Shown here: in pieces, positions 55,742 through 63,658 of the stretch
Layout of the letters: every line of letters starts with the position of its first letter
Position numbering within the stretch: the first letter of the stretch is position 1
NCBI RefSeq assembly: GCF_900184735.1
Contig: NZ_LT855386.1
Span: 580,988-644,987, forward strand
DNA length: 64,000 nucleotides
Origin: Paucisalibacillus globulus
GTDB lineage: Bacteria > Bacillota > Bacilli > Bacillales > Amphibacillaceae
Reading direction: 5' to 3'
The notes under the pieces: model-generated
What the model was told of the DNA's origin: nothing
Seen by the model: the letters and a program-made list of their open reading frames with translations, nothing else
Database searches by the model: none
Position numbers and translations under genes: made by a program

Positions 55742-55968
55742 TTACGAAAATCTCCCCATCCAAGGCCTATATATACTTTCATTTTAATGGAATTTTCCCA
55801 TTATGAAAAGTTTAAACCAAAGTTAAGATTAAACTTACACTACCTATAAGCATAGTATAGCCTCTACCCTTTCCATTTTTTCCATTATTTATTTAAAATT
55901 TATTAGTGTATTTTTTATTAACTTTGGCGTATAATAAGAACAAATGTTCTTAACCGGAGGGGTAACTA

Positions 55969-56364
55969 ATGCGCTATCTCACAGATGAAGAATTAGGTAT
56001 TGCTTCTCGCTTCCTTTTTCTTTCCATGGCTATTGTCGTGATTCAGCAAGATATTCAAAACATCCAAAAAGGCGCTTTTAAGATCAAAGAACCATATATA
56101 CAACTCTTAGAAAAAATGAATGCAAATGCACTAGCAGAACGTAGACAATTACGAACAAAAATGGAAAATAAAAAGCTCCGTGTGATGCTAATCAATAAAA
56201 ATGATTCTTTTTCTTCCTATCTTTTTTACTGTAAAGGAAAGGAAGAAAAGCGAAATTACTTTAACCCTGCTATTCGAAAAAAAGTGGAAGAAATAGTCCA
56301 GGAAATTATGTGGAAGGCTCTTTCCCAGGATCAGGATCAGGCTTATGTTTTTGCGAATGCTTAA
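55969..56364 (+). CDS. Conserved hypothetical protein convergent with comK
   Basis: A 131-residue soluble protein: an N-terminal hydrophobic-leaning helix MRYLTDEELGIASRFLFLSM, a basic middle (AERRQLRTKMENKKLRVML) and NPAIRKKVEEIVQEIMWKAL near the end. It seems familiar from other Bacillaceae, but I cannot name a family. CCGGAGGGG precedes the ATG, giving good start support. Its last 59 bases overlap the 3' end of comK on the opposite strand, an unusual arrangement with no terminator between. Confidence 0.75.
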   Translation: MRYLTDEELGIASRFLFLSMAIVVIQQDIQNIQKGAFKIKEPYIQLLEKMNANALAERRQLRTKMENKKLRVMLINKNDSFSSYLFYCKGKEEKRNYFNPAIRKKVEEIVQEIMWKALSQDQDQAYVFANA

Positions 56365-56848
56365 TTCGATTGTCTAATTGGTACCGGAACTGGGCTGTAC
56401 GATGTATTTGATTCATAACAGACCCATAAGATGCTTCAAGAATAATCTTCGTTCCATTCTTGAAGACAATCTCCGTTGATTTTTCTGATACGAGATTTAC
56501 ATGGTCAATATGGGAATGTGCAATCCAGGAGCATCTTGCATTGGTGGGTGATGTCGTAGGGAAGAAATACATGCCACTAGATGGGTCAACAGAAATTGGT
56601 GCTTTATGTGTGATCCCACTAATATTGCGAGTGCCTTCTTGCCTGCCTTTTAAACTTGAGCCGAAGAACCTACACGCATAATCCATAAGCTTGCTAGGTG
56701 AATAACTAACCGTATAGCTGGCTTCTCGTTCAAGAATACGTGTATGAATTTTTCCAGTCTTATCTTCCTTTGGGATAATAGCTAGTGTTAATGGGGTAAT
56801 TTCGTGAAGTGGTGAATACAACTCTTCATTAATCAATTTAAATTTCAT
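56306..56848 (-). CDS. comK: Competence transcription factor ComK
   Basis: A 180-residue master regulator of competence that activates DNA-uptake genes. Family sequence includes LTLAIIPKEDKTGKIHTRIL, the CRFFGSSLKGRQEGTRNISG block, ITHKAPISVDPSSGMYFFPT and SPTNARCSWIAHSHI. The C-terminus is basic and Pro/Lys-rich, as in other ComK proteins, where it is recognised by MecA. The ribosome site is GAAAGGATG. Its regulators mecA and med and its likely effector coiA are in the window. A 13-bp perfect inverted repeat lies about 30-75 bases upstream of the start. Confidence 0.93.
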   Translation of the reverse strand: MKFKLINEELYSPLHEITPLTLAIIPKEDKTGKIHTRILEREASYTVSYSPSKLMDYACRFFGSSLKGRQEGTRNISGITHKAPISVDPSSGMYFFPTTSPTNARCSWIAHSHIDHVNLVSEKSTEIVFKNGTKIILEASYGSVMNQIHRTAQFRYQLDNRIKHSQKHKPDPDPGKEPST

Positions 56849-56876
56849 CCTTTCAATAAATTTGAAAGGGTAGGGC

Positions 56877-56921
56877 TATATGTATTAATCTAGCAAATAT
56901 ATCGCCAAATTAATACATATA
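56877..56921. promoter_or_regulatory. 13-bp inverted repeat upstream of comK
   Basis: TATATGTATTAAT (56877-56889) and ATTAATACATATA (56909-56921), perfect, separated by 19 bases. In the comK direction it lies 29-73 bases before the start codon, in the promoter or leader. It does not match the ComK box AAAA-N5-TTTT and has no T-run on the comK strand beyond TATATAGCCC, so an operator or leader hairpin is more likely than a terminator. Confidence 0.5.
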
Positions 56922-56959
56922 ATCGGCTTTTTTCAACAAAACCGAAATATTAACCTTTA

Positions 56960-57112
56960 TTACTCTTCACTTCCTGTATTATTAGAAATATTTCCTTCTG
57001 ATAATGGTTTTTCTGTATTTTCTAATGCAGGATGTCCTTTTTTTGGAAGTTCAAAGTTCGGATTTAAGATTGTAAAAGTATTTAATTCCGGATTTTCTTT
57101 ACTTTTGACCAA
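56960..57112 (-). CDS. Small acidic protein (50 aa), unknown
   Basis: A short ORF whose best start is TTG 57112, 7 bases after AAAGGAGGA. The protein begins MVKSKENPELNTFTILNPNF and ends in an acidic Asn/Ser/Glu tail. It is hydrophilic with no family recognised; longer in-frame starts to 57214 run through a terminator hairpin and are unlikely. It lies between lplJ and comK. Confidence 0.5.
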   Translation of the reverse strand: MVKSKENPELNTFTILNPNFELPKKGHPALENTEKPLSEGNISNNTGSEE

Positions 57113-57130
57113 TGGAATCTCCTCCTTTAT

Positions 57131-57166
57131 TATAGTATGGAGTTTTTCCATTTTTTTCATACTATA
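57131..57166. promoter_or_regulatory. 9-bp inverted repeat before the 50-aa gene
   Basis: TATAGTATG (57131-57139) and CATACTATA (57158-57166), perfect, 18-base spacer containing a T-tract. It directly precedes the ribosome site of the small gene and abuts the lplJ terminator. It may be a leader hairpin or operator. Confidence 0.4.
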
Positions 57167-57196
57167 AAAAAACAGTCCACTATATGTGAACTGTTT
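57165..57196 (-). terminator. Terminator after lplJ (leftward)
   Basis: ACAGTTCAC / GTGGACTGT stem with a short loop and seven T on the minus strand. Confidence 0.85.
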
Positions 57197-57225
57197 CAAT
57201 TCTCCTATACACATTCAAAATGCCT

Positions 57226-58221
57226 CTAATACAACAAATTAACAAAATCTTCTTTTGTGATTCTACCAAGATAATGTGCTACATTCACATCTTCAAGGGC
57301 ATTTTCAATTGCTTGTTTTTCGTGTCGAACTCCGATTAGTTTTTCTTCTAAGTCTTTAATCTCCCCAAGACCAAAGAAGTCACCATAAATCTTACAGTTT
57401 TCAATAATACCTTTTTTGACATCAAAGCGAACATCTAGTAACCCTGTTGGGAATTTATGCGATGCTTGTACGTTAAATGCTGGAGATTTACCATAATTCC
57501 ATTCCCATTTTTGATAGCGCTCTTCAGAGATCTTATGGATGTTTTTCCAGTCTTCTTCTGTTAACTCATAACGAGGAACATCCTTCACATCATCTACATT
57601 AAAGACATGTTTTAAGATACGTTCTTTAAAATCTTCCATCGTAATTTTTTCTTCAAGGAATTCAGAGATATTTGCTACACGACTGCGAATGGACTTAATA
57701 CCTTTCGATTCGATTTTCTCTTTCTTAACCTTTAGTGCTTTAACAACATTATCAATTTCAGAATCAAGCATTAAGGTACCATGACTAAACATGCGACCCT
57801 TTGTAGAGAACATTGCATTTCCGGATATTTTACGTCCTTTTACAACAACGTCATTTCTACCTTGAAGTTCAGCAGGAACACCTAAATCATTCAATACAGC
57901 AATAACTGGCTCTAAGAATTTTGCAAAGTTGTGGAAGCTTTCCCCATCATCTTTTGTAATAAAGCTGAAGTTCAAATTTTGCTCGTCATGATACACTGCT
58001 CCGCCACCTGAAAGACGACGTACCACTTTGATATTATTTTCTTCTACATAATCTGTATTAATCTCTTCAATTGTATTTTGGTTTCTACCGATAATAATGG
58101 AAGGCTTGTTGATATAAAAGAGTAAGTATGTATCCTTCTCACCGAAATTTTGTAAGATATATTCTTCTATTGCTAAGTTAATCATTGGATCTGTAATGCC
58201 ATGGTTGTCAATAAACTTCAT
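57226..58221 (-). CDS. lplJ: Lipoate-protein ligase LplJ
   Basis: Activates lipoate with ATP and attaches it to lipoyl domains of dehydrogenase complexes. It is 331 residues, the same as B. subtilis LplJ. Motifs: GRNQNTIEEIN, RRLSGGGAVYHDEQNLNFSF (lipoyl-AMP site), NDVVVKGRKISGNA with the catalytic Lys, and HGTLMLDSEIDNV; a C-terminal accessory domain follows. A ribosome site GAGGAGC precedes the start. It neighbours yhfI, preserving the Bacillus order. Confidence 0.95.
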   Translation of the reverse strand: MKFIDNHGITDPMINLAIEEYILQNFGEKDTYLLFYINKPSIIIGRNQNTIEEINTDYVEENNIKVVRRLSGGGAVYHDEQNLNFSFITKDDGESFHNFAKFLEPVIAVLNDLGVPAELQGRNDVVVKGRKISGNAMFSTKGRMFSHGTLMLDSEIDNVVKALKVKKEKIESKGIKSIRSRVANISEFLEEKITMEDFKERILKHVFNVDDVKDVPRYELTEEDWKNIHKISEERYQKWEWNYGKSPAFNVQASHKFPTGLLDVRFDVKKGIIENCKIYGDFFGLGEIKDLEEKLIGVRHEKQAIENALEDVNVAHYLGRITKEDFVNLLY

Positions 58222-58380
58222 CGTTTGCTCCTCCTTGAATATTTAGTAAGTTAGCTCTATTTATTAGTTTATAGGAATTTAATTACCTAGGCAAAGAATA
58301 TTGTTCTTCTCTCAGTAAAAAAACAGTACTCGATTAGACAAATTCCTAGGTGATCATATCTACGATTAATTGAAAATCGG

Positions 58381-59118
58381 TTACTTTCTTCCCCGCCAAG
58401 TTTGCCCTTCCTGAGCAAGATGGATTTTGCCATTAAAAATAGTACTTGCCTGGGTGACTAAATCTTGTGTATTACCATACTGAGGCAAGTGGCTGAGTAA
58501 TAGCTCTTTTACATTTGCCTCCTTAGCAATCGTTGCTCCATCGATACTAGTCATATGTCCTGCCTTTGACCCATCCTGTTCGGCATAAAAATTGCAATCG
58601 GTTATAAGTAAATCTGCCTCTTTACTAAACTTAATCCACTCCTCTTGGAAACTCGTATCTGCAGTATAAACAAGTACATTCTCTCCATCTGTAATACGCA
58701 TACCATAACAAGGTACTGGATGCTTAGTTCGCAAAAAAGTTATGGAAAATGGTCCAATTTCTAGCACTCCGTCAGAATCATAGGGTACCCCTTCCGTATA
58801 TTCATGGGTTAATCTTTCAAACCCTTCTCTATCTTCTGTATGAGCATAGATAGGCACAATATCCTTCCTTCCGACAACATAGGATTGAACCAATAATGCG
58901 TACTGCAGCACTCCAATATCAGCGACATGATCATGATGGTAATGGGAAAGTATTAATGCATCAATATCTAACACATTTTTATACTTTTGTAATCTAGATA
59001 ACGCTCCACTCCCCGCATCAATCATCAATGTAAAATCATCTTTTTCTAGTAAATAGCATGAAGTAGCACTTTCAGGAGCAGGAAAACCACCCCAATACCC
59101 AATAACAGTAAGTTTCAT
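58381..59118 (-). CDS. yhfI: MBL-fold hydrolase YhfI
   Basis: A 245-residue metallo-beta-lactamase-fold protein related to RNase Z-like phosphodiesterases. Metal motif SHYHHDH (in ALILSHYHHDHVADIG), then KHPVPCYGMRI, YTADTSF and LLLSHLPQYG supply the remaining ligands. It matches B. subtilis YhfI by sequence and by being divergent from yhfH. The start at 59118 follows GAGGTGATAATT; the upstream ATG lacks a ribosome site. The substrate is unknown. The 159 bases before lplJ hold no gene. Confidence 0.88.
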   Translation of the reverse strand: MKLTVIGYWGGFPAPESATSCYLLEKDDFTLMIDAGSGALSRLQKYKNVLDIDALILSHYHHDHVADIGVLQYALLVQSYVVGRKDIVPIYAHTEDREGFERLTHEYTEGVPYDSDGVLEIGPFSITFLRTKHPVPCYGMRITDGENVLVYTADTSFQEEWIKFSKEADLLITDCNFYAEQDGSKAGHMTSIDGATIAKEANVKELLLSHLPQYGNTQDLVTQASTIFNGKIHLAQEGQTWRGRK

Positions 59119-59157
59119 AATTATCACCTCAAAATTCAAATTTGTTGTAACACAGTA

Positions 59158-59187
59158 TTGACCATATGCATACTGTTATAATACAAT
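59158..59187 (+). promoter_or_regulatory. SigmaA promoter of yhfH
   Basis: TTGACC (59158-59163), 18-base spacer, TACAAT (59182-59187); an overlapping TATAAT at 59177-59182 is too close. The start point would be about 10 bases before the AAAGGAGGA site of yhfH. Confidence 0.6.
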
Positions 59188-59218
59188 ATAATTACCAAGT
59201 AAAAGGAGGAACCATCCA

Positions 59219-59350
59219 ATGATGATGAATGTGCTTGAGTTTTTCCAAAACCTTCCTAAGAGAAAATGTCAGAATTGTGGTCAAGACATTAAGGAACAAG
59301 CAGATTGTTACATTAATATCTGTGAAGAATGTGATCATCCTGCAAGATAA
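59219..59350 (+). CDS. yhfH: YhfH-like zinc-ribbon mini-protein (43 aa)
   Basis: A short ORF beginning with three consecutive ATG codons, 8 bases after AAAGGAGGA. It encodes LEFFQNLPKRKCQNCGQDI and then a Cys and the pair CEEC, giving CxxC-x(13-16)-CxxC zinc-ribbon spacing. This is the pattern of B. subtilis YhfH, which is also divergent from yhfI. The function is unknown. A perfect CAGCTAT/ATAGCTG terminator follows at 59400. Confidence 0.85.
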   Translation: MMMNVLEFFQNLPKRKCQNCGQDIKEQADCYINICEECDHPAR

Positions 59351-59399
59351 GTATTCCTCCCAATTGTAAGCTTTACTATAACAGGAAACAACTTCGGCG

Positions 59400-59427
59400 C
59401 AGCTATGAACTATAGCTGTATTTTTTT
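59400..59427 (+). terminator. Terminator after yhfH
   Basis: CAGCTAT / ATAGCTG stem, five-base loop, then T-A-T7. Confidence 0.82.
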
Positions 59428-59464
59428 GTTTTAATGGGATTGTATAGCATGAGCTTTTGAGACT

Positions 59465-59838
59465 GCGGCAGGTAACTGGTAGATGATTGACTTGCATGTG
59501 ACCGGTTATACAAACCTTGTTACCTTTCCCACCTGGCTTGTGACCGATTAACTGATCCTTGTTACCTTTCCCACCTGGCTTGTGACCGATTAACTGATCC
59601 TTGTTACCTTTCCAACCTGGTATGTGACCGATTAACTGATCCTTGTTACCTTTCCCACCTGGCATGCGACCGATTAACTGATCCTTGTTACCTTCCCCAC
59701 CTGGCATGCGACCGATTAACTGAACCTTGTTACCTCCCCCACCTGGTATGTGACCGGTTAAACAAACCTTATTACCTTTCCCACCTGGCTTGTGACCGAT
59801 TAAACGCAACTTGTTCCCCTTCCAACCACGCCTACAAC
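59465..59838. repeat. Tandem repeat array, 42-bp period (locus B)
   Basis: Eight to nine units, each with TTGTTACCTTTCCCACCTGG and TGTGACCGATTAACTGATCC parts, recurring every 42 bases; inner units are nearly identical (TGCGACCG/TGTGACCG variants) and outer units are more diverged. It lies between yhfH and the second M3 peptidase gene. A 219-codon minus-strand ORF crosses it only because the period is a multiple of three. Confidence 0.92.
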
Positions 59839-60008
59839 AAGATCCTAGCATTTACTTCCACATAAAAAATAATTGATTGCTTATATTTAACCTCCCAAAT
59901 AATCAAATAAATTCCACTAAAAAAATATTCAAAATCATATCCATCTTTCAAAATTTATATTATAATATTTAGACTACCGAAATAATTTTTGGGAAAGGGG
60001 AATTTTAA

Positions 60009-61823
60009 ATGACAACAACAAAAGCTAAAAGACTAACCCGTTCTGAGGTACCAGAGGAACAAAAATGGGATTTAACTGATTTATTTCCTACATTTGAGGA
60101 TTGGGAAAATGAACTAATAGCTGTGCAAGAAGATATTACAGAGATAACCCAGTACAAAGGTAAGTTAGGTAATGATGCAAAGACATTATTAAACTGTCTT
60201 ACAACACTAGAAAACTATCGTGAGCGTTTAGTTCGTGTATTTACATATGCTAGTCTTAAGTCTAGTGCTGATGGAAGTGACCCAGATAACCAACGTGATT
60301 CTGCCAGAGTTTCTTCTGCAGGGGCAAGTATTGGGGCAAAGTTATCCTTTGTTCAATCCGAACTATTAGCATTACCAGAAGGAAAAATTGAACAATTCCT
60401 AGATGAAGAGAATGCACTGCAGTCTTATAAAAAAGTGCTAGATGATATTTTAGAAGAAAAGCCTCACACCCTTTCACCGGAAATTGAGGAAACATTGGCA
60501 GCACTTAGTGAAGTACATGGTGCACCTTATATGATTTATTCTCGTAGTAAAGCTTCCGATATGGTCTTTGACTCCATTACAGACGAGGATGGAAATGAGC
60601 TACCAATGTCTGCAGCATTATACGAAGACCGCTTTGAGCTAGAAACTGATACGAAACTTCGCCGTGATGCTTATGATTCATTTACAAAGACATTAAACCA
60701 ATATAAAAATACATTTGCTGCCAACTATGCGACAGAAGTGAGTCGCCAAGTAACAATGGCTCGCCTACGTAACTATGACTCTGTTACAGACATGCTACTA
60801 GCTCCTCAACAGGTAACAAAAGAAATGTATGAAAATCAACTGAATGTTATCCAAGAAGAACTAGCACCTATTATGCGTCGTTACGCTAAACTTAAGAAAG
60901 AAAAGCTTGGTCTGGACGAAATGCGTTACTGTGATTTAAAAGCACCACTTGATCCAGAATTTAATCCAAAGACTACTTACGAAGAAGCAAAAGCTGTGAT
61001 TCTTGATTCCCTTAAAGTAATGGGGCCAGAATACACAGAAATCATGGAAAAAGGTTTAAATGAGAGATGGGTTGACCTAGCTGATAATGTTGGGAAAGCA
61101 ACAGGAGCATTCTGTTCCAGTCCATATGGTGTTCATCCTTATATTCTCATTACTTGGACAGACACCATGCGAGGTGCTTTTGTATTAGCACATGAACTCG
61201 GTCACGCAGGTCATTTCTATCTAGCAGGTAAAAATCAATCCTTATTGAACACAAGACCATCAACCTACTTTGTTGAAGCTCCTTCAACAATAAATGAGTT
61301 ACTATTAGCGAATCATTTAATGAGCAAAACCGACGATAAGCGCATGAAGCGTTGGATCATCACTCAACTATTAGGTACGTATTATCATAACTTTGTCACT
61401 CACTTACTGGAGGGTGAATACCAACGTCGTGTGTACGAGTTAGCAGAAGCTGGCACTCCATTAACGGCATCTGTATTAACTCAGCAAAAACAAGAAGCCC
61501 TTGAAAACTTCTGGGGTGATGCGGTTACATTTGACCAGGGTGCAGGACTTACTTGGATGCGTCAACCCCACTATTATATGGGATTATATCCTTATACGTA
61601 TTCTGCAGGATTAACCGTATCAACCGCAGTGGCGAAACGCATTCAAGAAGAAGGAAAACCTGTTGTTGATAGTTGGTTAGATGTTCTTAGAGCTGGTGGA
61701 ACATTAAAACCACTTGACTTGATTAAACAAGCTGGTGTAGATATGTCTAAGCCAGATGCCATTCGTGAAGCTGTTGCTTTTGTTGGCTCATTAGTAGATG
61801 AATTGGAAAAGAGTTATAAGTAG
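60009..61823 (+). CDS. M3 family oligoendopeptidase F, second copy
   Basis: A 604-residue zinc peptidase, paralogous to pepF at 2680-4494. The zinc motif HELGH is at residues 395-399 in VLAHELGHAGHFYLAG, the third-ligand Glu region is FVEAPSTINELLLAN, and the YPYTYSAGLTVSTAVAKRI stretch replaces the YQYATGYSAATALA seen in the first copy. AGGGGAATTTT precedes the ATG. It cleaves short peptides, probably in the cytoplasm as no signal peptide is present. It has its own terminator and is not linked to other peptidase genes. Confidence 0.94.
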   Translation: MTTTKAKRLTRSEVPEEQKWDLTDLFPTFEDWENELIAVQEDITEITQYKGKLGNDAKTLLNCLTTLENYRERLVRVFTYASLKSSADGSDPDNQRDSARVSSAGASIGAKLSFVQSELLALPEGKIEQFLDEENALQSYKKVLDDILEEKPHTLSPEIEETLAALSEVHGAPYMIYSRSKASDMVFDSITDEDGNELPMSAALYEDRFELETDTKLRRDAYDSFTKTLNQYKNTFAANYATEVSRQVTMARLRNYDSVTDMLLAPQQVTKEMYENQLNVIQEELAPIMRRYAKLKKEKLGLDEMRYCDLKAPLDPEFNPKTTYEEAKAVILDSLKVMGPEYTEIMEKGLNERWVDLADNVGKATGAFCSSPYGVHPYILITWTDTMRGAFVLAHELGHAGHFYLAGKNQSLLNTRPSTYFVEAPSTINELLLANHLMSKTDDKRMKRWIITQLLGTYYHNFVTHLLEGEYQRRVYELAEAGTPLTASVLTQQKQEALENFWGDAVTFDQGAGLTWMRQPHYYMGLYPYTYSAGLTVSTAVAKRIQEEGKPVVDSWLDVLRAGGTLKPLDLIKQAGVDMSKPDAIREAVAFVGSLVDELEKSYK

Positions 61824-61839
61824 AAACTTATAAAACAAT

Positions 61840-61880
61840 GAATCGCCTCAGAAGTCTTTATTGACTCTAGGCGATTTTTT
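61840..61880 (+). terminator. Terminator after second peptidase gene
   Basis: AATCGCCT / AGGCGATT outer stem with an inner AGTC/GACT stem and six T. Confidence 0.82.
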
Positions 61881-61921
61881 GTTTTGGATAGATGAACTGT
61901 GAAGTATTCTTTTGGGATTGG

Positions 61922-62160
61922 TTCTATTAGACAAAAGTGAGAGGAAAAGCAGTGAATTTGTCTTTTAGAGAAGTTTTATTAGACAGAACTTATGAATAAG
62001 GAGTTATTCTGTCCTTTAGACACGTTCTATTAGACAAACTTTCTGAATAAGTTACCATTCTGTCCTTTAGACACGTTCTATTAGACAGACTTCCTGGATA
62101 AGTTACTATTCTGTCCTTTAGACACGTTCTATTAGACAAATTAAATGAAAATACAATAAG
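61922..62160. repeat. Tandem repeat array, 51-bp period (locus D)
   Basis: About four to five units of the form TTCTATTAGACA-GACTTCCTGGATAAG-TTAC-ATTCTGTCC-TTTAGACACG, starting near 61922, 61974, 62026, 62077 and 62128; the three central units are 51 bases apart. The first and last are strongly diverged. It occupies the gap between the convergent second peptidase and hemY genes. Confidence 0.88.
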
Positions 62161-62209
62161 TCTGTCTATTATATTTCCTACAGTGTACCTCAAAAACTTC
62201 TCATAAATA

Positions 62210-62246
62210 AAAACAACGACATTTGCAATTTAACAAATGCCGTTCA
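62210..62246 (-). terminator. Terminator after hemY (leftward)
   Basis: AACGGCATTTG / CAAATGTCGTT stem (one mismatch), eight-base loop, then GTTTTTA on the minus strand. Confidence 0.75.
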
Positions 62247-62254
62247 GGTAAGGA

Positions 62255-63658
62255 TTACTTATTCTGAAGATATTCTATAACTTGATGCACTGCCTGCTCC
62301 CCTTGCTCAATACAATCTGGGATACCTACACCCTCAAATGAACTACCTGCAAAATATACACCTGGAAGTTGTTCATTAGCCTCTTTACGTAGCTTCTGAA
62401 TTCTTTCTATGTGGCCAACAGTATATTGTGGCATCACATTTTTCCACCTGGAAATTATACTAAACTCAGGTTTTGCGGTAATGTTCATTGTTTTGTTTAA
62501 ATCTTTTAACACAATATCTACCAATTCATCATCTGGTAAATCTACAATTTCTTGATCACTAGGTCTGCCAACATAACAGCGAATTAATGCTTTACCTTCT
62601 GGTGTAGAAGATGGCCATTTTTTATGTGTCCATGTACATGCAGTAATCCTAAAATCACTGTTGCGAGATACAACAAATCCAGTACCATCAATATCCTGTT
62701 TTATTGCAGATTGGTCAAATGCTAGGGCAACATTCGCTACTGAACTTGATGGAACATCTGCTAATACATTGAGAAAATCAAACTGTCCAAACATCTTTGG
62801 TAATGTTTGATGTGAAGTTGTAGCAATAACTGCTGATGCTTTTACTACATCTCCATTACCCAACACTACTTGGTAACCTGTTTCATTTTTCTCTACATGT
62901 TCAACTGTAGTATTTAGAATAATCGAATCCTGGTCAAGCTTTTCTGTTAATTTATCAACCATTACTTCTAACCCATCTTTAAACGAGAAAAAGACCCCTG
63001 TTGCTTTCCCTTTCGTTTTGGGTGGTTTAGGCATTGTCTCTTGTAACCCTTTGATCAAACTACCGTATTTTTGTTCCAATTGATAGAAATTAGGGAATGT
63101 CGCCATTAGACTCATTTCATCAATATCACCAGAATAGATACCGGATAATAAAGGTTCAATTTCGTTGTCAACTAGCTCATCACCGAAACGGCGTCGCATA
63201 AAAGAACCTAATGATTGGTCAACCATTTCTTCCCCTTTACCCATTTCCAAATCCAGTAATGCACGTTCTTTACCAGAGGAGGAAACAAGTTCAGAATCTA
63301 GAAAAGGGTCAATCTCCATTGGTATTCCCATAAACGCCCCTTTAGGCATCTTATGAAGCTTCCCTTGAACTAAAATATAGGACTGACCTGTACCATTCCG
63401 AACCATCTGATCTTTTAATCCTAATTCTTCTACCAGTTTTACTCCTGGTTTCTTTCTAGCAATGATTGAATCAGGACCACGCTCAATAATGAATCCATCA
63501 CGTTTATAGGTGTTTATTTTACCACCTAATCGATTACTCGCTTCTACAAGTTTAATTTGGTATGGTAAATTATTTTCTTTGATGTTTTTTTGTAAATAAT
63601 AGGCAGCGGATAACCCTGTTATCCCGCCGCCTACTATAATAATTGTTTGTTTTTCCAT
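62255..63658 (-). CDS. hemY: Coproporphyrinogen III oxidase (HemY/CgoX)
   Basis: FAD-dependent oxidase of the coproporphyrin-dependent heme pathway of Gram-positives, oxidising coproporphyrinogen III to coproporphyrin III. It is 467 residues. The FAD-binding GxGxxG is IIVGGGITGLSAAYYL (residues 6-21), followed by VEASNRLGGKINTY and the C-terminal FAD site GVYFAGSSFEGVGIPDCIEQG. The start overlaps the hemH stop by one base (TAATG), so they are translationally coupled. A terminator follows. Confidence 0.96.
   Translation of the reverse strand: MEKQTIIIVGGGITGLSAAYYLQKNIKENNLPYQIKLVEASNRLGGKINTYKRDGFIIERGPDSIIARKKPGVKLVEELGLKDQMVRNGTGQSYILVQGKLHKMPKGAFMGIPMEIDPFLDSELVSSSGKERALLDLEMGKGEEMVDQSLGSFMRRRFGDELVDNEIEPLLSGIYSGDIDEMSLMATFPNFYQLEQKYGSLIKGLQETMPKPPKTKGKATGVFFSFKDGLEVMVDKLTEKLDQDSIILNTTVEHVEKNETGYQVVLGNGDVVKASAVIATTSHQTLPKMFGQFDFLNVLADVPSSSVANVALAFDQSAIKQDIDGTGFVVSRNSDFRITACTWTHKKWPSSTPEGKALIRCYVGRPSDQEIVDLPDDELVDIVLKDLNKTMNITAKPEFSIISRWKNVMPQYTVGHIERIQKLRKEANEQLPGVYFAGSSFEGVGIPDCIEQGEQAVHQVIEYLQNK

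Noticed and set aside
59192-59851. 219-codon minus-strand ORF with 14-residue repeats (GGKGNKDQLIGHKP-like)
   Set aside because: It spans the 42-bp array, has no ribosome site, and overlaps the whole yhfH region antisense; the open frame follows from a period divisible by three.
61990-62193. 67-codon minus-strand ORF with SNRTCLKDR repeats
   Set aside because: Artefact of the 51-bp array; no ribosome site.
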